A stretch of DNA of 64,000 nt. Origin: Alkalihalobacillus deserti (GTDB lineage Bacteria; Bacillota; Bacilli; Bacillales; Bacillaceae_D). Shown here piece by piece: positions 46,985 through 56,522 of the stretch; the first letter of the stretch is position 1; the number at the start of each line of letters is the position of its first letter. The notes beneath the pieces were generated by a model that ran no database searches, was not told the origin of the DNA, and saw only the letters and a program-made list of their open reading frames with translations. Both the position numbers and the translations under genes were made by a program. The stretch covers positions 310,001 to 374,000 of the forward strand of contig NZ_JAJAFR010000003.1 in the NCBI RefSeq assembly GCF_020734105.1, given 5' to 3'.

Positions 46985-48811
46985 GTGGAGTATCACAAGA
47001 GGCTTTCATTGTTAATAATTGTTGATTCACTTTTTATTTTAACAACGATCTTCTTAAGTAACCTGCTAGTATATGATCGTTATCTCGTGCTAAGTTCAAC
47101 ACTTATTATCACGGTGGTCACTTTATTAATTTGCCATCATGTTTTTTCATTTTATTACAAGCTTTACAAAAAAGCATGGGAGTATGCCAGCATTGGTGAA
47201 CTCATTATCATTCTAAAAATAGTAACATTCTCGATTCTCGTTGCAGCTGTAGTGCAGCAGGTTGTAACACAAGGGATCTTCATGCGATTACTAGCAGCTA
47301 CTTGGATGCTTCATATGTTTTTTATCGGAGGATCTCGTTTTTGGTGGCGTGTTGTCCGAGATACATATATAACAAAAAATGAAAACAAAAAGCGGACATT
47401 AATCGTAGGAGCAGGTGCAGCTGGAACAATGGTGGCGAGACAATTGCAAAATAGCAATGAAGCAGAATTACAAGCTGTTGCCTTTATAGATGATAATGCA
47501 CGCAAGCATAACCTTGATATTCTAGGAATTCCTGTAGTTGGTGGAATTGATCAGATTGAACAAACGGTTATAAAACTAAAGATTGATAACATTATCATTT
47601 CAATTCCTTCATTAAATAAAAAAGAATTAAATACAATATTCAATGAATGTGCAAAAACGAAAGCTAAAACACAAATACTTCCGATGCTAGAAGATTTAGT
47701 AACTGGAAAGGTGTCGGTCAATCAATTTAGAGATGTCCAAGTGGAAGATTTATTAGGAAGAGAACCAGTCGAATTAGATTTCCATGGAATTTCTGATTAC
47801 ATTACAAATAAAACTGTACTTGTTACAGGTGCAGGTGGTTCAATTGGCTCTGAAATTTGCCGACAGGTCTCTCAGTTCAATCCTCAGAAACTAATATTAC
47901 TAGGGCATGGAGAAAATAGTATTTATTCGATTGTAATGGAGTTGAAAGAGCAGTATAAACACTCGATCATTGAATTTGTAACAGAGATTGCAGATATTCA
48001 AGATTTACAAAAAATGAATGTCATTATGGAAGCTCATCAACCTGACGTCGTCTATCATGCTGCAGCCCATAAGCATGTCCCATTAATGGAAAGAAATCCG
48101 GAAGAAGCCGTTAAAAACAACATGATTGGAACCACAAACGTAGCTAAAGCAGCTGACTGGAATAAAGTAAAGACATTCGTTATGATCTCGTCCGATAAAG
48201 CCGTTAACCCAACAAGTGTGATGGGGGCAACTAAGCGCTTATCTGAAATGATTATTCAAAATATGGATGTAACGAGTAAGACTAAATTCATTGCCGTACG
48301 ATTTGGAAATGTATTAGGAAGTAGAGGAAGCGTGATACCACTATTTAAAAAACAAATTCAAAAAGGTGGTCCTGTTACCGTTACTCATCCAGAAATGGTT
48401 AGGTATTTCATGACGATTCCAGAAGCATCCAGATTGGTCATTCAGGCTGGCAGTGTAGCAAGAGGTGGAGAAACATTTGTTCTTGATATGGGAGAGCCTG
48501 TGAAAATTGTTGACTTAGCGAAGAATTTAATCAAACTCTCAGGAAACTCCATAGACGAGATAGGAATTGAATTTAGTGGAATGAGACCAGGAGAGAAGCT
48601 TTTTGAAGAATTACTAAATGAAAATGAAGTTCATGATAAGCAAATTTTTCCGAAGATTTATATCGGAAAAACATCTCATATTTTCATGGAAGAAATTGAA
48701 AATATCATTTTAACCTATGCTATTCAGGATAAAGAAACTTTGGCTAGTACACTAGTTCATTTAGCAAACCAAAAAGTAATACAAGAAAAAGTTCTTTCTA
48801 TGCCAGGTTAA
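46985..48811 (+). CDS. epsC: UDP-sugar 4,6-dehydratase/epimerase, EpsC (CapD/FlaA1-like)
   Basis: A 608-residue membrane-bound nucleotide-sugar enzyme. It has four N-terminal helices (~1-120), a first Rossmann domain (LIVGAGAAGTMVARQL) and the catalytic SDR domain (VLVTGAGGSIGSEICRQV, HAAAHKHVPLME, SSDKAVNPTSVMGATKR, FGNVLGSRGSVIPLF). It has Met where the usual SDR tyrosine would be, as in other CapD-like dehydratases. It probably converts UDP-GlcNAc to a 4-keto-6-deoxy sugar for the first step of the polysaccharide. GTG 46985 follows GGGGGAGG. Confidence 0.9.
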   Translation: MEYHKRLSLLIIVDSLFILTTIFLSNLLVYDRYLVLSSTLIITVVTLLICHHVFSFYYKLYKKAWEYASIGELIIILKIVTFSILVAAVVQQVVTQGIFMRLLAATWMLHMFFIGGSRFWWRVVRDTYITKNENKKRTLIVGAGAAGTMVARQLQNSNEAELQAVAFIDDNARKHNLDILGIPVVGGIDQIEQTVIKLKIDNIIISIPSLNKKELNTIFNECAKTKAKTQILPMLEDLVTGKVSVNQFRDVQVEDLLGREPVELDFHGISDYITNKTVLVTGAGGSIGSEICRQVSQFNPQKLILLGHGENSIYSIVMELKEQYKHSIIEFVTEIADIQDLQKMNVIMEAHQPDVVYHAAAHKHVPLMERNPEEAVKNNMIGTTNVAKAADWNKVKTFVMISSDKAVNPTSVMGATKRLSEMIIQNMDVTSKTKFIAVRFGNVLGSRGSVIPLFKKQIQKGGPVTVTHPEMVRYFMTIPEASRLVIQAGSVARGGETFVLDMGEPVKIVDLAKNLIKLSGNSIDEIGIEFSGMRPGEKLFEELLNENEVHDKQIFPKIYIGKTSHIFMEEIENIILTYAIQDKETLASTLVHLANQKVIQEKVLSMPG

Positions 48812-48833
48812 TTAATCTTAAAGGAGTGGGAAC

Positions 48834-49712
48834 ATGAGAGTAAAAAAAGCAATTATTCCAGCAGCTGGACTTGGAACAAGATTTCTTCCAGCAACAAAAG
48901 CAATGCCTAAGGAAATGCTACCGATCGTTGATAAACCAACAATTCAATACATTGTCGAGGAAGCTGTAGAATCAGGAATTGAAGACATTATTATTGTGAC
49001 AGGTAAAGGAAAACGAGCCATTGAAGATCACTTTGACAACTCATTTGAGCTTGAGCAAAATTTACTAAGCAAGGGCAAGATTGAACTTTTCAATGAAGTC
49101 CAAAAATCGTCGAAACTAGTAGATATTCACTATATTCGTCAAAAGGAACCAAAGGGATTAGGCCATGCGATCTGGTGTGCTCGGAAGTTTATCGGCAACG
49201 AACCATTTGCCGTGTTGTTAGGCGATGATATTGTTCGAGCAGAGAAACCATGTTTAAAGCAACTGATCGAACAATATGATCGGTATAAAGCATCCGTGCT
49301 TGGTGTCCAAACGGTAAGGGATGAAGATGTTTCGAGGTATGGGATTGTTGACGGAAAGGAAATGGGAGACCGTTTCTATAGAGTAAACAACCTTGTTGAA
49401 AAACCGAAGCTAGAAGATGCACCATCAAACCTCGCCATACTTGGTCGCTATATTCTTAGTCCGAAAATCTTTGATATCTTAGCAAATCAAGAACCAGGAG
49501 CCGGTGGAGAAATTCAATTAACGGACGCAATTGCTGCTTTAAATTTGATAGAGGCAGTGTATGCCTATGATTTTGAAGGAACGCGATATGATGTTGGTGA
49601 AAAAATGGGCTTCATTCAAACAACGATTGAGTTTGCTCTTAAACGTGATGATTTAAAATACGACTTACTAGAGTACCTCTCCAAAGTAATGGAAAAAGAA
49701 TACATTAAATAG
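48834..49712 (+). CDS. galU: UTP-glucose-1-phosphate uridylyltransferase in the eps operon
   Basis: A 292-residue enzyme making UDP-glucose, clearly GalU/Gta[70 protein letters not shown] and [12 protein letters not shown]. It is the second galU in the window, and the better match to the standard family. Lying between epsC and epsD-like genes, it probably supplies UDP-glucose for the polysaccharide. AAAGGAGTGGG precedes the ATG. Confidence 0.93.
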   Translation: MRVKKAIIPAAGLGTRFLPATKAMPKEMLPIVDKPTIQYIVEEAVESGIEDIIIVTGKGKRAIEDHFDNSFELEQNLLSKGKIELFNEVQKSSKLVDIHYIRQKEPKGLGHAIWCARKFIGNEPFAVLLGDDIVRAEKPCLKQLIEQYDRYKASVLGVQTVRDEDVSRYGIVDGKEMGDRFYRVNNLVEKPKLEDAPSNLAILGRYILSPKIFDILANQEPGAGGEIQLTDAIAALNLIEAVYAYDFEGTRYDVGEKMGFIQTTIEFALKRDDLKYDLLEYLSKVMEKEYIK

Positions 49713-49719
49713 GCTAGGA

Positions 49720-50898
49720 ATGGTGAGAACAGTGGCGAAAAAAATCTTATTTTGTGCAACCGTTGATTATCATTTCAAAGCCTTTCATCTCCCGTATATG
49801 AAATGGTTTAAGGAGCAGGGGTGGGATGTTCATGTGGCGGCATCAGGGACGAATCAATTACCTTTTACTGATGCTAAATTTACTATTCCGATTCATAGGT
49901 CGCCCTTTAACGTAGCAAATATAAAGGCATACAAGGAACTAAAATCTATCATAAGGCAAAATCAGTATGAGATAATCCATTGCCACACGCCACTTGGCGG
50001 AGTACTTACGAGATTGGCAGCCCGCGAGGCAAGAAAACGTGGAACAAAGGTTATTTACACGGCACATGGCTTTCATTTTTGTAAAGGTGCGCCACTTGCA
50101 AATTGGCTTGTTTATTATCCGATTGAGAAAGTGCTCTCTCGCGTAACTGATTGCTTAATAACAATCAATACAGAGGACTACAACTTAGCAACGAAACACC
50201 AATTTAAAGTAGACCGTATAGAACATGTCCATGGTGTGGGAATAGACACAGAAAAATATAAACAGGTAGATAAAAAAAGGAAAATGGACGAACGAGAAAA
50301 ACTTGGATACAAAAATGAAGATTTTCTTATGTTTTATGCTGCTGAGTTTAATAAAAATAAAAACCAACAACTTCTTATACGAGCATTAGCATTGGTAAAA
50401 GATGAGCTTCCGAAAACTCGTCTTTTATTAGCTGGCGAAGGAATTCTTGTAAAAGAGTGTCAAGAGCTAGCAAAGTCATTAGGAGTAGAACATATGGTTG
50501 ATTTCCTTGGTTTCAGGAAAGATATTGATCAGCTATTACCTGTTTGCGATATAGCAGTTGGTTCAAGCTTTCGAGAAGGATTACCGGTAAATATTATGGA
50601 GGCGATGGCTTGTGGGTTGCCTGTTGTAGCAAGTGAAAATAGGGGTCATAGAGAACTAATTTTAGAAAACATTAATGGATTTGTTATTCCTACAAAAGGT
50701 CATGAGCAGTTGGCTAAAAAATTAGTAGAGTTGTACCAATCACAAGAGCTACGTGAGAAATTGGGCGAAGGGAGTATTTCTCGGAGTCGAATATACACCC
50801 TTTCACAAGTTCATAATGAGTTAAGGGCTATTTACTCGAGTTATATGTTGGAGGACCATGATGAAGCCGAAAGTAAGTATTATCATACCAATTTATAA
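49720..50898 (+). CDS. epsD: Glycosyltransferase family 4, EpsD-like
   Basis: A 392-residue GT4 enzyme. The opening KKILFCATVDYHFKAFHLPY then MKWFKEQGWDVHVAASG is the EpsD signature, followed by HCHTPLGGVLTRLAAREARK, YTAHGFHFCKGAPLANWLVY and the donor-site SSFREGLPVNIMEAMACGLP. It should transfer a sugar to the lipid-linked eps repeat. The start could be ATG 49720 or GTG 49732, and neither has a perfect ribosome binding site. The last 41 bases overlap the next gene. Confidence 0.88.
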   Translation: MVRTVAKKILFCATVDYHFKAFHLPYMKWFKEQGWDVHVAASGTNQLPFTDAKFTIPIHRSPFNVANIKAYKELKSIIRQNQYEIIHCHTPLGGVLTRLAAREARKRGTKVIYTAHGFHFCKGAPLANWLVYYPIEKVLSRVTDCLITINTEDYNLATKHQFKVDRIEHVHGVGIDTEKYKQVDKKRKMDEREKLGYKNEDFLMFYAAEFNKNKNQQLLIRALALVKDELPKTRLLLAGEGILVKECQELAKSLGVEHMVDFLGFRKDIDQLLPVCDIAVGSSFREGLPVNIMEAMACGLPVVASENRGHRELILENINGFVIPTKGHEQLAKKLVELYQSQELREKLGEGSISRSRIYTLSQVHNELRAIYSSYMLEDHDEAESKYYHTNL

Positions 50899-51928
50899 TG
50901 TAGAAAGTTATCTTATCAGATGTCTAGAAAGTTTAGTAGCACAAAAAATAAGAGAGATTGAAATCATTGCTATTAATGATGGCTCCACTGACAAAAGTTT
51001 GGAGATTTTAAATGAATTTGCTAAAAAAGACCATCGTATTATCGTCATAGATAAAGAAAATGGCGGAGTATCCTCAGCGCGTAATGCTGGTATTCAATTA
51101 GCCAAAGGGGAGTTTATTGGCTTTGTTGATCCAGATGATTGGATTAATGTAACCATGTATCAAGATATGTATCAAACCGCAATAACAGATCGTGCCGATA
51201 TTGTTATGTGTTCGTATATCCGTGAATTTGGTAGTCATTCAAAAGAAAAAGATTTCCAATTAGATGAGAAAGTGCTTTACAAAGACCGAGATGTGCAATC
51301 AAAAATGATGAGAAGGTTGATTGGACCTGTAAATGAAGAAATTGCAAGTCCAGAACTATTAGATGCTTGGGGAACTGTTTGGTCCAAATTATACAAGACA
51401 GAAATTATTAAAGGTAATAAAGTAACATTTACTGATTTAAGTGAAATCGGTACGAACGAAGATTCACTATTTAATATACAAGCATTTTATTATGCAAAGT
51501 CGTTTGTCTTTGTCAATAAGCCTTACTACCACTACTGGAGAGCAAATGAAACGTCTGTAACAACCGGATATAAACCTCTTTTAATAAAAAAGTGGTTAAA
51601 TTTATACGGAATTATTGAAGGGTTTTTGCAAGAAAAAGAGTTGGGGAAAGAATTTTACATAGCATTAAATAACCGTATCTGCCTAAATACTCTAGGACTT
51701 GGTTTAAATGAAATGAGCGAATCAAACAGGTCATCAAATTTTGAAAAGATAAGGAACTTACATAGCATCCTACATGATGAGAGAATACAGCGTTCCTTCA
51801 AACAATTTGAAATGCAATATTTCTCATTTGTATGGAGGGCGTTTTATTTTTGCGCAAAGACGAAAAGAGCAGTGGGGCTTTATTTTATGCTAGCTAGTAT
51901 TGAAAAGCTTAGAAAAATAGTTAGATAG
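50858..51928 (+). CDS. Glycosyltransferase family 2 (EpsH-like)
   Basis: The 356-residue protein has the GT-A core KVSIIIPIYNVESYLIRCLE, INDGSTDKSLEIL, ENGGVSSARNAGIQLAKGEF and FVDPDDWI (DxD-type). The variable C-terminus carries helices and no membrane span. It resembles EpsH-type synthases more than EpsE, since the EpsE clutch motifs are absent. Two ATG codons (50858, 50861) follow GGAGG. It overlaps the epsD end by 41 bp. Confidence 0.85.
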   Translation: MMKPKVSIIIPIYNVESYLIRCLESLVAQKIREIEIIAINDGSTDKSLEILNEFAKKDHRIIVIDKENGGVSSARNAGIQLAKGEFIGFVDPDDWINVTMYQDMYQTAITDRADIVMCSYIREFGSHSKEKDFQLDEKVLYKDRDVQSKMMRRLIGPVNEEIASPELLDAWGTVWSKLYKTEIIKGNKVTFTDLSEIGTNEDSLFNIQAFYYAKSFVFVNKPYYHYWRANETSVTTGYKPLLIKKWLNLYGIIEGFLQEKELGKEFYIALNNRICLNTLGLGLNEMSESNRSSNFEKIRNLHSILHDERIQRSFKQFEMQYFSFVWRAFYFCAKTKRAVGLYFMLASIEKLRKIVR

Positions 51929-51935
51929 AAAGGAA

Positions 51936-53069
51936 TTGATAAAGCTGAAACCGATACGTATCCTGCAGGTAGTTACGATCATGAATCGTGGTGGACTTGA
52001 AACGATGTTAATGAATTACTATCGTCAAATGGATCGAACAAAGATTCAATTTGATTTTATGGTACATCGTGAAGAAAGTGGCCACTATGATGAGGAGATT
52101 TTAAATCTTGGTGGTAATATTTATAAAATGCCACAAATAAGACCTGGTAATTACAAAAAGTATTTTAAGTTGCTTGACGATTTTTTCTTGCTACATTCGG
52201 AATATAGGGTTGTCCATTCTCATATTAACGAAAATAGCAGTTTCGTCATACGAGCAGCTAATAAAGCTGGTGTGCCTTGCAGAATTGCCCATAGTCATTT
52301 AAGTGATTTAGGGTTAGATTTAAAACTCCCTTTTCGAATATATGCAAGGAATGTTATGAAAGATCATCCAACTGAATACTTTGCATGCTCTCAAAAAGCT
52401 GGGGAATGGCTTTTTGGAAAACAATTAGCTAATTCTGAGAAAGTAACAGTTCTTAATAATGCTGTCGACGTTAATCAATTTAAGTTTAATCAAGTTGTTC
52501 GAAATCAAATTAGAAAAGAGATAAATGCCGGAGAAAAGTTAGTCATAGGACATATTGGACGTTTTAATAAACAAAAAAATCATGAATTCTTACTTGATAT
52601 CTTTAAAAGTTTGCATAAAAAAAATCCTAACTCCTTGTTAGTTCTCGTTGGTGATGGGCATTTGCGAGCTACTATAGAAAAGAAAGCAAAACAACTTGAT
52701 CTTAGTCCTCATGTTCGATTTCTGGGAGTTCGTGAAAATATTTCGGAATTGATGCAGGGATTTGATTTGTTTCTCTTTCCTTCTCTTTTTGAAGGATTAC
52801 CAGTCGTCTTAGTTGAAGCACAGGCAGCAGGGTTAAGTTGCATAATATCCGATTCGATAACAAAAGAGTCGAATGTAACAGGGAGAATTGATTTTTGTAG
52901 TTTGAAAGAACAAGCAAACGTTTGGGCTGATAAAATCCTTACTTCTTCCTACGATCATAAAGATACATCAAAAATATTAAGGGAAAAAGGATATGATACG
53001 GCCACAATGGCTGATTGGCTATATGATTTCTATATGAACCGAGCATTAGCATTAAGGAAACAAGCATAA
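51936..53069 (+). CDS. epsF: Glycosyltransferase family 4, EpsF-like
   Basis: A 377-residue GT4 enzyme. EpsF features are RILQVVTIMNRGGLETMLMN, YYRQMDRTKIQFDFMVHRE, HSHINENSSFVIRAANKAG and the C-terminal FPSLFEGLPVVLVEAQAAG. The start is uncertain: TTG 51936 lies only a few bases after GAAAGGA, and CTG three codons later has better spacing. It is tightly packed in the operon, seven bases after the previous stop. Confidence 0.88.
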   Translation: MIKLKPIRILQVVTIMNRGGLETMLMNYYRQMDRTKIQFDFMVHREESGHYDEEILNLGGNIYKMPQIRPGNYKKYFKLLDDFFLLHSEYRVVHSHINENSSFVIRAANKAGVPCRIAHSHLSDLGLDLKLPFRIYARNVMKDHPTEYFACSQKAGEWLFGKQLANSEKVTVLNNAVDVNQFKFNQVVRNQIRKEINAGEKLVIGHIGRFNKQKNHEFLLDIFKSLHKKNPNSLLVLVGDGHLRATIEKKAKQLDLSPHVRFLGVRENISELMQGFDLFLFPSLFEGLPVVLVEAQAAGLSCIISDSITKESNVTGRIDFCSLKEQANVWADKILTSSYDHKDTSKILREKGYDTATMADWLYDFYMNRALALRKQA

Positions 53070-53087
53070 AAGTGGAGGAAATAAAAA

Positions 53088-53996
53088 ATGAACCCAACTT
53101 TAACTGTTTTTACACCCGCCTTCAACAGGGCTTACTCTCTTCATCTATGTTATGAAAGCTTAAAACGACAAACGTCAAAAGACTTTATTTGGCTGATTAT
53201 AGATGACGGTTCAACAGATAATACGAGGGAGTTAGTCGAGAGTTGGATGTTAGAAGGGTCTGTCCCAATCCATTACTATTTTCAGAAGAATCAAGGGATG
53301 CATGGGGCGCACAATGCGGCTTATGAATTGATTGAGACTGAATTAAATGTCTGCATAGATTCCGATGACTATATGGCCGATGATGCAGTAGAGAAGATTC
53401 TTACATTTTGGAAAGAACATGGGGGTTCCTCTTATGCAGGTATTGTTGGGCTAGATGCCACACAGGGTGGTGAAATTATAGGGACAGAGATGCCCCAAAA
53501 TGTGAAAGCATCTACTCTTTCCAACCTTTATGGGATTCATAAAGTTAAAGGAGATAAAAAGCTTGTCTATCGAACAGAGCTTACCAAGAACACACCACCA
53601 TATCCACTATTTGAAGGTGAGAAGTATTGTCCACTTAGTTACAAATATATACTAATTGATCAAGAGTATCCGTTACTAGTTATGAATGAAGTTCTCTGTC
53701 ATGTCGAATATCTGGAAGATGGATCAAGTATGAATATGATCAACCAATACAGAAAAAACCCTCGAGGTTTTTCTTATTTTAGGAAAGTGGCTATGAAACA
53801 TGCGCCTACATTTAAGGAGAGGTTAAGAGAATCCATCCATTATGTTTCGAGTAATTTGATGATTAAAAATAAAAGGTTTGTAATCGAATCGCCATGTAAG
53901 GTGACTACCATACTGGCTAGTCCTATTGGATTGTGTTTGTATTTATACATTAAAAATACAAATAAAGTAACGGTTCTAAAAAATAGTAATGCATAG
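53088..53996 (+). CDS. Glycosyltransferase family 2
   Basis: A 302-residue GT2 enzyme: LTVFTPAFNRAYSLHLCYES, LIIDDGSTDNTRELVESWM, HGAHNAAYELIETELNVCID and SDDYMADDAVEKIL. The DxD-type motif is DSDDY. The final ~35 residues include a hydrophobic stretch (ILASPIGLCLYLYI) that may associate with the membrane. GGAGGAAATAAAA precedes the ATG. The B. subtilis eps operon has no close counterpart in this position, so the sugar is unknown. Confidence 0.85.
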   Translation: MNPTLTVFTPAFNRAYSLHLCYESLKRQTSKDFIWLIIDDGSTDNTRELVESWMLEGSVPIHYYFQKNQGMHGAHNAAYELIETELNVCIDSDDYMADDAVEKILTFWKEHGGSSYAGIVGLDATQGGEIIGTEMPQNVKASTLSNLYGIHKVKGDKKLVYRTELTKNTPPYPLFEGEKYCPLSYKYILIDQEYPLLVMNEVLCHVEYLEDGSSMNMINQYRKNPRGFSYFRKVAMKHAPTFKERLRESIHYVSSNLMIKNKRFVIESPCKVTTILASPIGLCLYLYIKNTNKVTVLKNSNA

Positions 53997-54022
53997 ATAT
54001 ACTTTGGGAGAGGAAAACGCAT

Positions 54023-55039
54023 ATGACTGTATTTTACTTAAATCTAACTTTAGTTTATGCGTTATCGCTATTCGCAAGGTATATCGGTAAACAGACTGAA
54101 TTAATTCCAGCTCAATTTTACGCCAACAAATTTTTTGCTTTCTTGGCATTAACAACATTAGTATTGGTATCAGGTCTTCGAAATAACGTTGGTGACACTT
54201 ATTATTATATGCACTCTTATCGAGAATTCGATATTACTTGGGAAACAATCGATTTTACTGGAGACTTTGGTTTTAATATCTTACAAATGCTTTTACAGCA
54301 AGTTTCTAGAGATCCACAAATAATGATACTTACAACAGCAGTTTTAACTAATATTCTTATAGGCATGACATTATATCATTATTCTCGAATGTTTGAGTTA
54401 AGTTTATATGTCTATATAACGATTGGATATTTTTTAGTATCAATGAATGGGATTCGACAGTATTTAGCTGCAGCCATTATATTTGCGGCAACAAAATTTA
54501 TTATAAATGGGGATTTTAAGAAATACCTACTAGTTGTACTTCTGGCATCAACCATTCATCAAACTGCTCTGATATTAATTCCAATTTACTTTGTGGTAAG
54601 AAGACCAGCTTGGTCGAAGACAACATATTTGCTTCTATTTCTCTCAATCATCATCGTTAGTGGTTTCAATGAGTTTATGAATTTATTATTTACTGCTATT
54701 GAAGATACAAAATATGGGGAATATAAAGACTTTCAAGAAGGCGGCGCTAGCACACTTAGAGTAGGGGTTGCTTTTGTTCCAATTATTCTCGCATTTATTG
54801 GTAGAGATAAGTTGAAGGAATTATTTCCTAAAAGTGATGTCATTGTAAATATGTCGTTACTAAGTGTTGTATTTATGATCATCTCAACTCAAAATTGGAT
54901 CTTTGCACGCTTTTCAATCTATTTTGGATTATATCAATTAATCCTTGTCTCTTGGATTGTGAAGCTTTTTGTAGAAAAAGACCAAAGATTAATCTACTAT
55001 GGAATTCTAGTCTGCTATTATGTTTCTGATAGGAAATAA
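54023..55039 (+). CDS. epsG: EpsG-like polysaccharide polymerase, probably truncated at the C-terminus
   Basis: A polytopic membrane protein of 338 residues with about ten helices. EpsG family features include LALTTLVLVSGLRNNVGDTY, NGIRQYLAAAIIFAATKFII, STIHQTALILIPIY and FARFSIYFGLYQLILVSWI. B. subtilis EpsG has about 367 residues and continues beyond the motif YYGILVCYYV. Here that motif is followed only by SDRK and a stop. The last ~30 residues and all later eps genes are missing, which suggests a deletion end-point near 55028. Polymerisation of the polysaccharide may be impaired. Confidence 0.82.
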   Translation: MTVFYLNLTLVYALSLFARYIGKQTELIPAQFYANKFFAFLALTTLVLVSGLRNNVGDTYYYMHSYREFDITWETIDFTGDFGFNILQMLLQQVSRDPQIMILTTAVLTNILIGMTLYHYSRMFELSLYVYITIGYFLVSMNGIRQYLAAAIIFAATKFIINGDFKKYLLVVLLASTIHQTALILIPIYFVVRRPAWSKTTYLLLFLSIIIVSGFNEFMNLLFTAIEDTKYGEYKDFQEGGASTLRVGVAFVPIILAFIGRDKLKELFPKSDVIVNMSLLSVVFMIISTQNWIFARFSIYFGLYQLILVSWIVKLFVEKDQRLIYYGILVCYYVSDRK

Positions 55040-55346
55040 AAGTGGGTAGAAAATAGTCTTTAAGATTCCTTTACATTGTGTTTATGTTATTAACTTACTA
55101 CAATAGTACCATATTTGTATCACTAAAATTAGAAATAAATTTCCAGAAAATACGACAGGTACATACAATGCCTTCCAATTCGGAGCGTGGGCTTGTCGAA
55201 AAACTTCTGCCTGTTTCTGCTTTATAATATAAAATATAATAAGTGGCGATGTTTGTGATTTTTGCTAATATTTGTTTTAATATAAATGTATGATAAATCA
55301 TGTAAGATAGAACGATTTAAAAAAATAATGTTAGGGGCGATTAGGG
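55040..55346. other. 300-bp region after the truncated eps operon
   Basis: No gene is supported. There is no good terminator for the eps transcript here. Short open stretches such as MPSNSERGLVEKLLPVSAL near 55168-55225 lack a ribosome binding site and any recognised family. The region may be deletion scar sequence. Confidence 0.4.
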
Positions 55347-55880
55347 TTGAAATTACTAGGAATTTCTGGATCTTTAATTGGGGAGAAAACAGCGATTGCT
55401 GTTAATGAAGTGTTAAAAAGAGCGAGGGAACTTGAGCCGAAGTTAGAGATTGAGTTAGTCGATATGAAGGATTATGAAGTGGAATTTGTTATTGGCAAAC
55501 CATTAGAAGCTTATAATGAAGATACACAGACTGTTATTAATAAGATTAAGGAAGCTGATTTGTTTGTGATTGGAACTCCTATTTACCAAGCTTCTATTAC
55601 TGGGGCTTTGAAAAATTTGTTTGATCATCTTCCAACCAATGTCTTTGAGTCAAAAGTTGTAGGGACTGTTACGACTGCTGGGTCTGAAAAACATTTCCTT
55701 GTGGCCGATAATCAACTAAAGCCGATCTTGTCATTTTTTAAAGCAATTACTCCAACAAATGTATTCGTGCACAGTAGTTGTTTTGATCAATCGAATGTCA
55801 TTGTTGATGAAGAAGTCAATAATCGTATTGATACGTTAGCAAAAGAATTAGTAAACTTACATACGAAGTTGAATTTATAG
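55347..55880 (+). CDS. NADPH-dependent FMN reductase (SsuE family)
   Basis: A 177-residue flavodoxin-fold reductase: KLLGISGSLIGEKTAIAVNE at the N-terminal phosphate loop, IGTPIYQASITGALKNLFDH at the flavin site, and GTVTTAGSEKHFLVADNQLK. It reduces FMN or quinone-like substrates with NADPH. The TTG at 55347 follows TTAGGGG with a 10-base gap. It is the first gene of a cluster of redox flavoproteins around a MarR regulator. Confidence 0.87.
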   Translation: MKLLGISGSLIGEKTAIAVNEVLKRARELEPKLEIELVDMKDYEVEFVIGKPLEAYNEDTQTVINKIKEADLFVIGTPIYQASITGALKNLFDHLPTNVFESKVVGTVTTAGSEKHFLVADNQLKPILSFFKAITPTNVFVHSSCFDQSNVIVDEEVNNRIDTLAKELVNLHTKLNL

Positions 55881-55886
55881 AATATT

Positions 55887-55926
55887 GACCTGATAAAGGG
55901 TAAGCCCTTTATCGGGTCGTTTCTTT
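55887..55926 (+). terminator. Terminator
   Basis: GACCTGATAAAGGG and CCCTTTATCGGGTC form a 14-bp stem with a TAAG loop, then GTTTCTTT. Confidence 0.85.
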
Positions 55927-55946
55927 AAAAAAGTAAAGCATAGGTA

Positions 55947-55994
55947 TTGACATAATCAACTTTTAAAAGATATAATTATCTCGAAATTGAGACA
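55947..55994 (+). promoter_or_regulatory. Sigma-A promoter with MhqR-like operator before the MarR gene
   Basis: TTGACA at 55947-55952 and TATAAT at 55971-55976 are 18 bp apart. Directly after the -10 box, ATCTCGAAATTGAGAC (55978-55993) resembles the MhqR operator, an ATCTCGAA-TTCGAGAT inverted repeat. A regulator bound there would block the promoter, so the MarR gene is probably autoregulated. Confidence 0.75.
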
Positions 55995-56016
55995 TTAGTT
56001 AAAGGAACTGATGAAT

Positions 56017-56457
56017 ATGAAGTCTTATGATCAAGATCAATCGCTTAAATTATTCGTTGTTATGTCACGTGCTATGCAGTCTGTGACGAAACGAGTAGAA
56101 GAAGATATTAAAAGCTATGGTTTGAATCCAACTGAATTTGCTGTGCTTGAACTTCTTTATAGCAAAGGTGAACAGCCAATCCAAAAAATTGGAGAAAAAG
56201 TGTTGCTTGCAAGCAGTAGTATTACGTATGTTGTTGATAAACTTGAGAAAAAGAGTTTTATTCATAGAAAACCTTGTCCAAAGGATCGTCGCGTTACCTA
56301 TGCGGCTATTACAGAGGATGGAACAAACCTGATGGGTGATATTTTCCCTAAGCACCGTGAGGCTATTCAAGAGATTTTTGCAGGTTTAGAATCGGATGAA
56401 AAGAAAGAACTAATCATTCAATTAAAAAAATTAGGATTCCATGCACAGGAATTATAA
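56017..56457 (+). CDS. MarR-family repressor, MhqR-like
   Basis: A 146-residue winged-helix MarR protein: PTEFAVLELLYSKGEQPIQK, GEKVLLASSSITYVVDKLEK and RKPCPKDRRVTYAAITEDG in the wing. ATG 56017 has the better distance from AAAGGA, and 56011 is an alternative. The flanking operators and neighbouring quinone-reductase genes point to an MhqR-type repressor that responds to quinones or electrophiles. MhqR senses them by a mechanism not visible here. One Cys, in KPCPKD, is available. Confidence 0.85.
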   Translation: MKSYDQDQSLKLFVVMSRAMQSVTKRVEEDIKSYGLNPTEFAVLELLYSKGEQPIQKIGEKVLLASSSITYVVDKLEKKSFIHRKPCPKDRRVTYAAITEDGTNLMGDIFPKHREAIQEIFAGLESDEKKELIIQLKKLGFHAQEL

Positions 56458-56470
56458 TTTTTTGATACTT

Positions 56471-56488
56471 ATCTCGAATTAAGAATAT
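56471..56488 (+). promoter_or_regulatory. Second MhqR-like operator
   Basis: ATCTCGAATTAAGAAT matches the left half of the MhqR box exactly and the right half partly. It lies 35 bp before the flavin reductase start codon, overlapping a possible TTGATA -35 region at 56462. Confidence 0.65.
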
Positions 56489-56522
56489 ATGATAATGAAT
56501 TAGCTTGATAGGAGGAGAAATA

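Noticed and set aside
55168-55225. Short peptide frame MPSNSERGLVEKLLPVSAL after the eps operon, considered as a signalling peptide
   Set aside because: No ribosome binding site, no signal peptide and no receptor gene nearby.
55200-55260. dif-like or attachment site near the AT-rich palindromic stretch
   Set aside because: The sequence does not match the Bacillus dif consensus, and no integrase or duplicated att core was seen.
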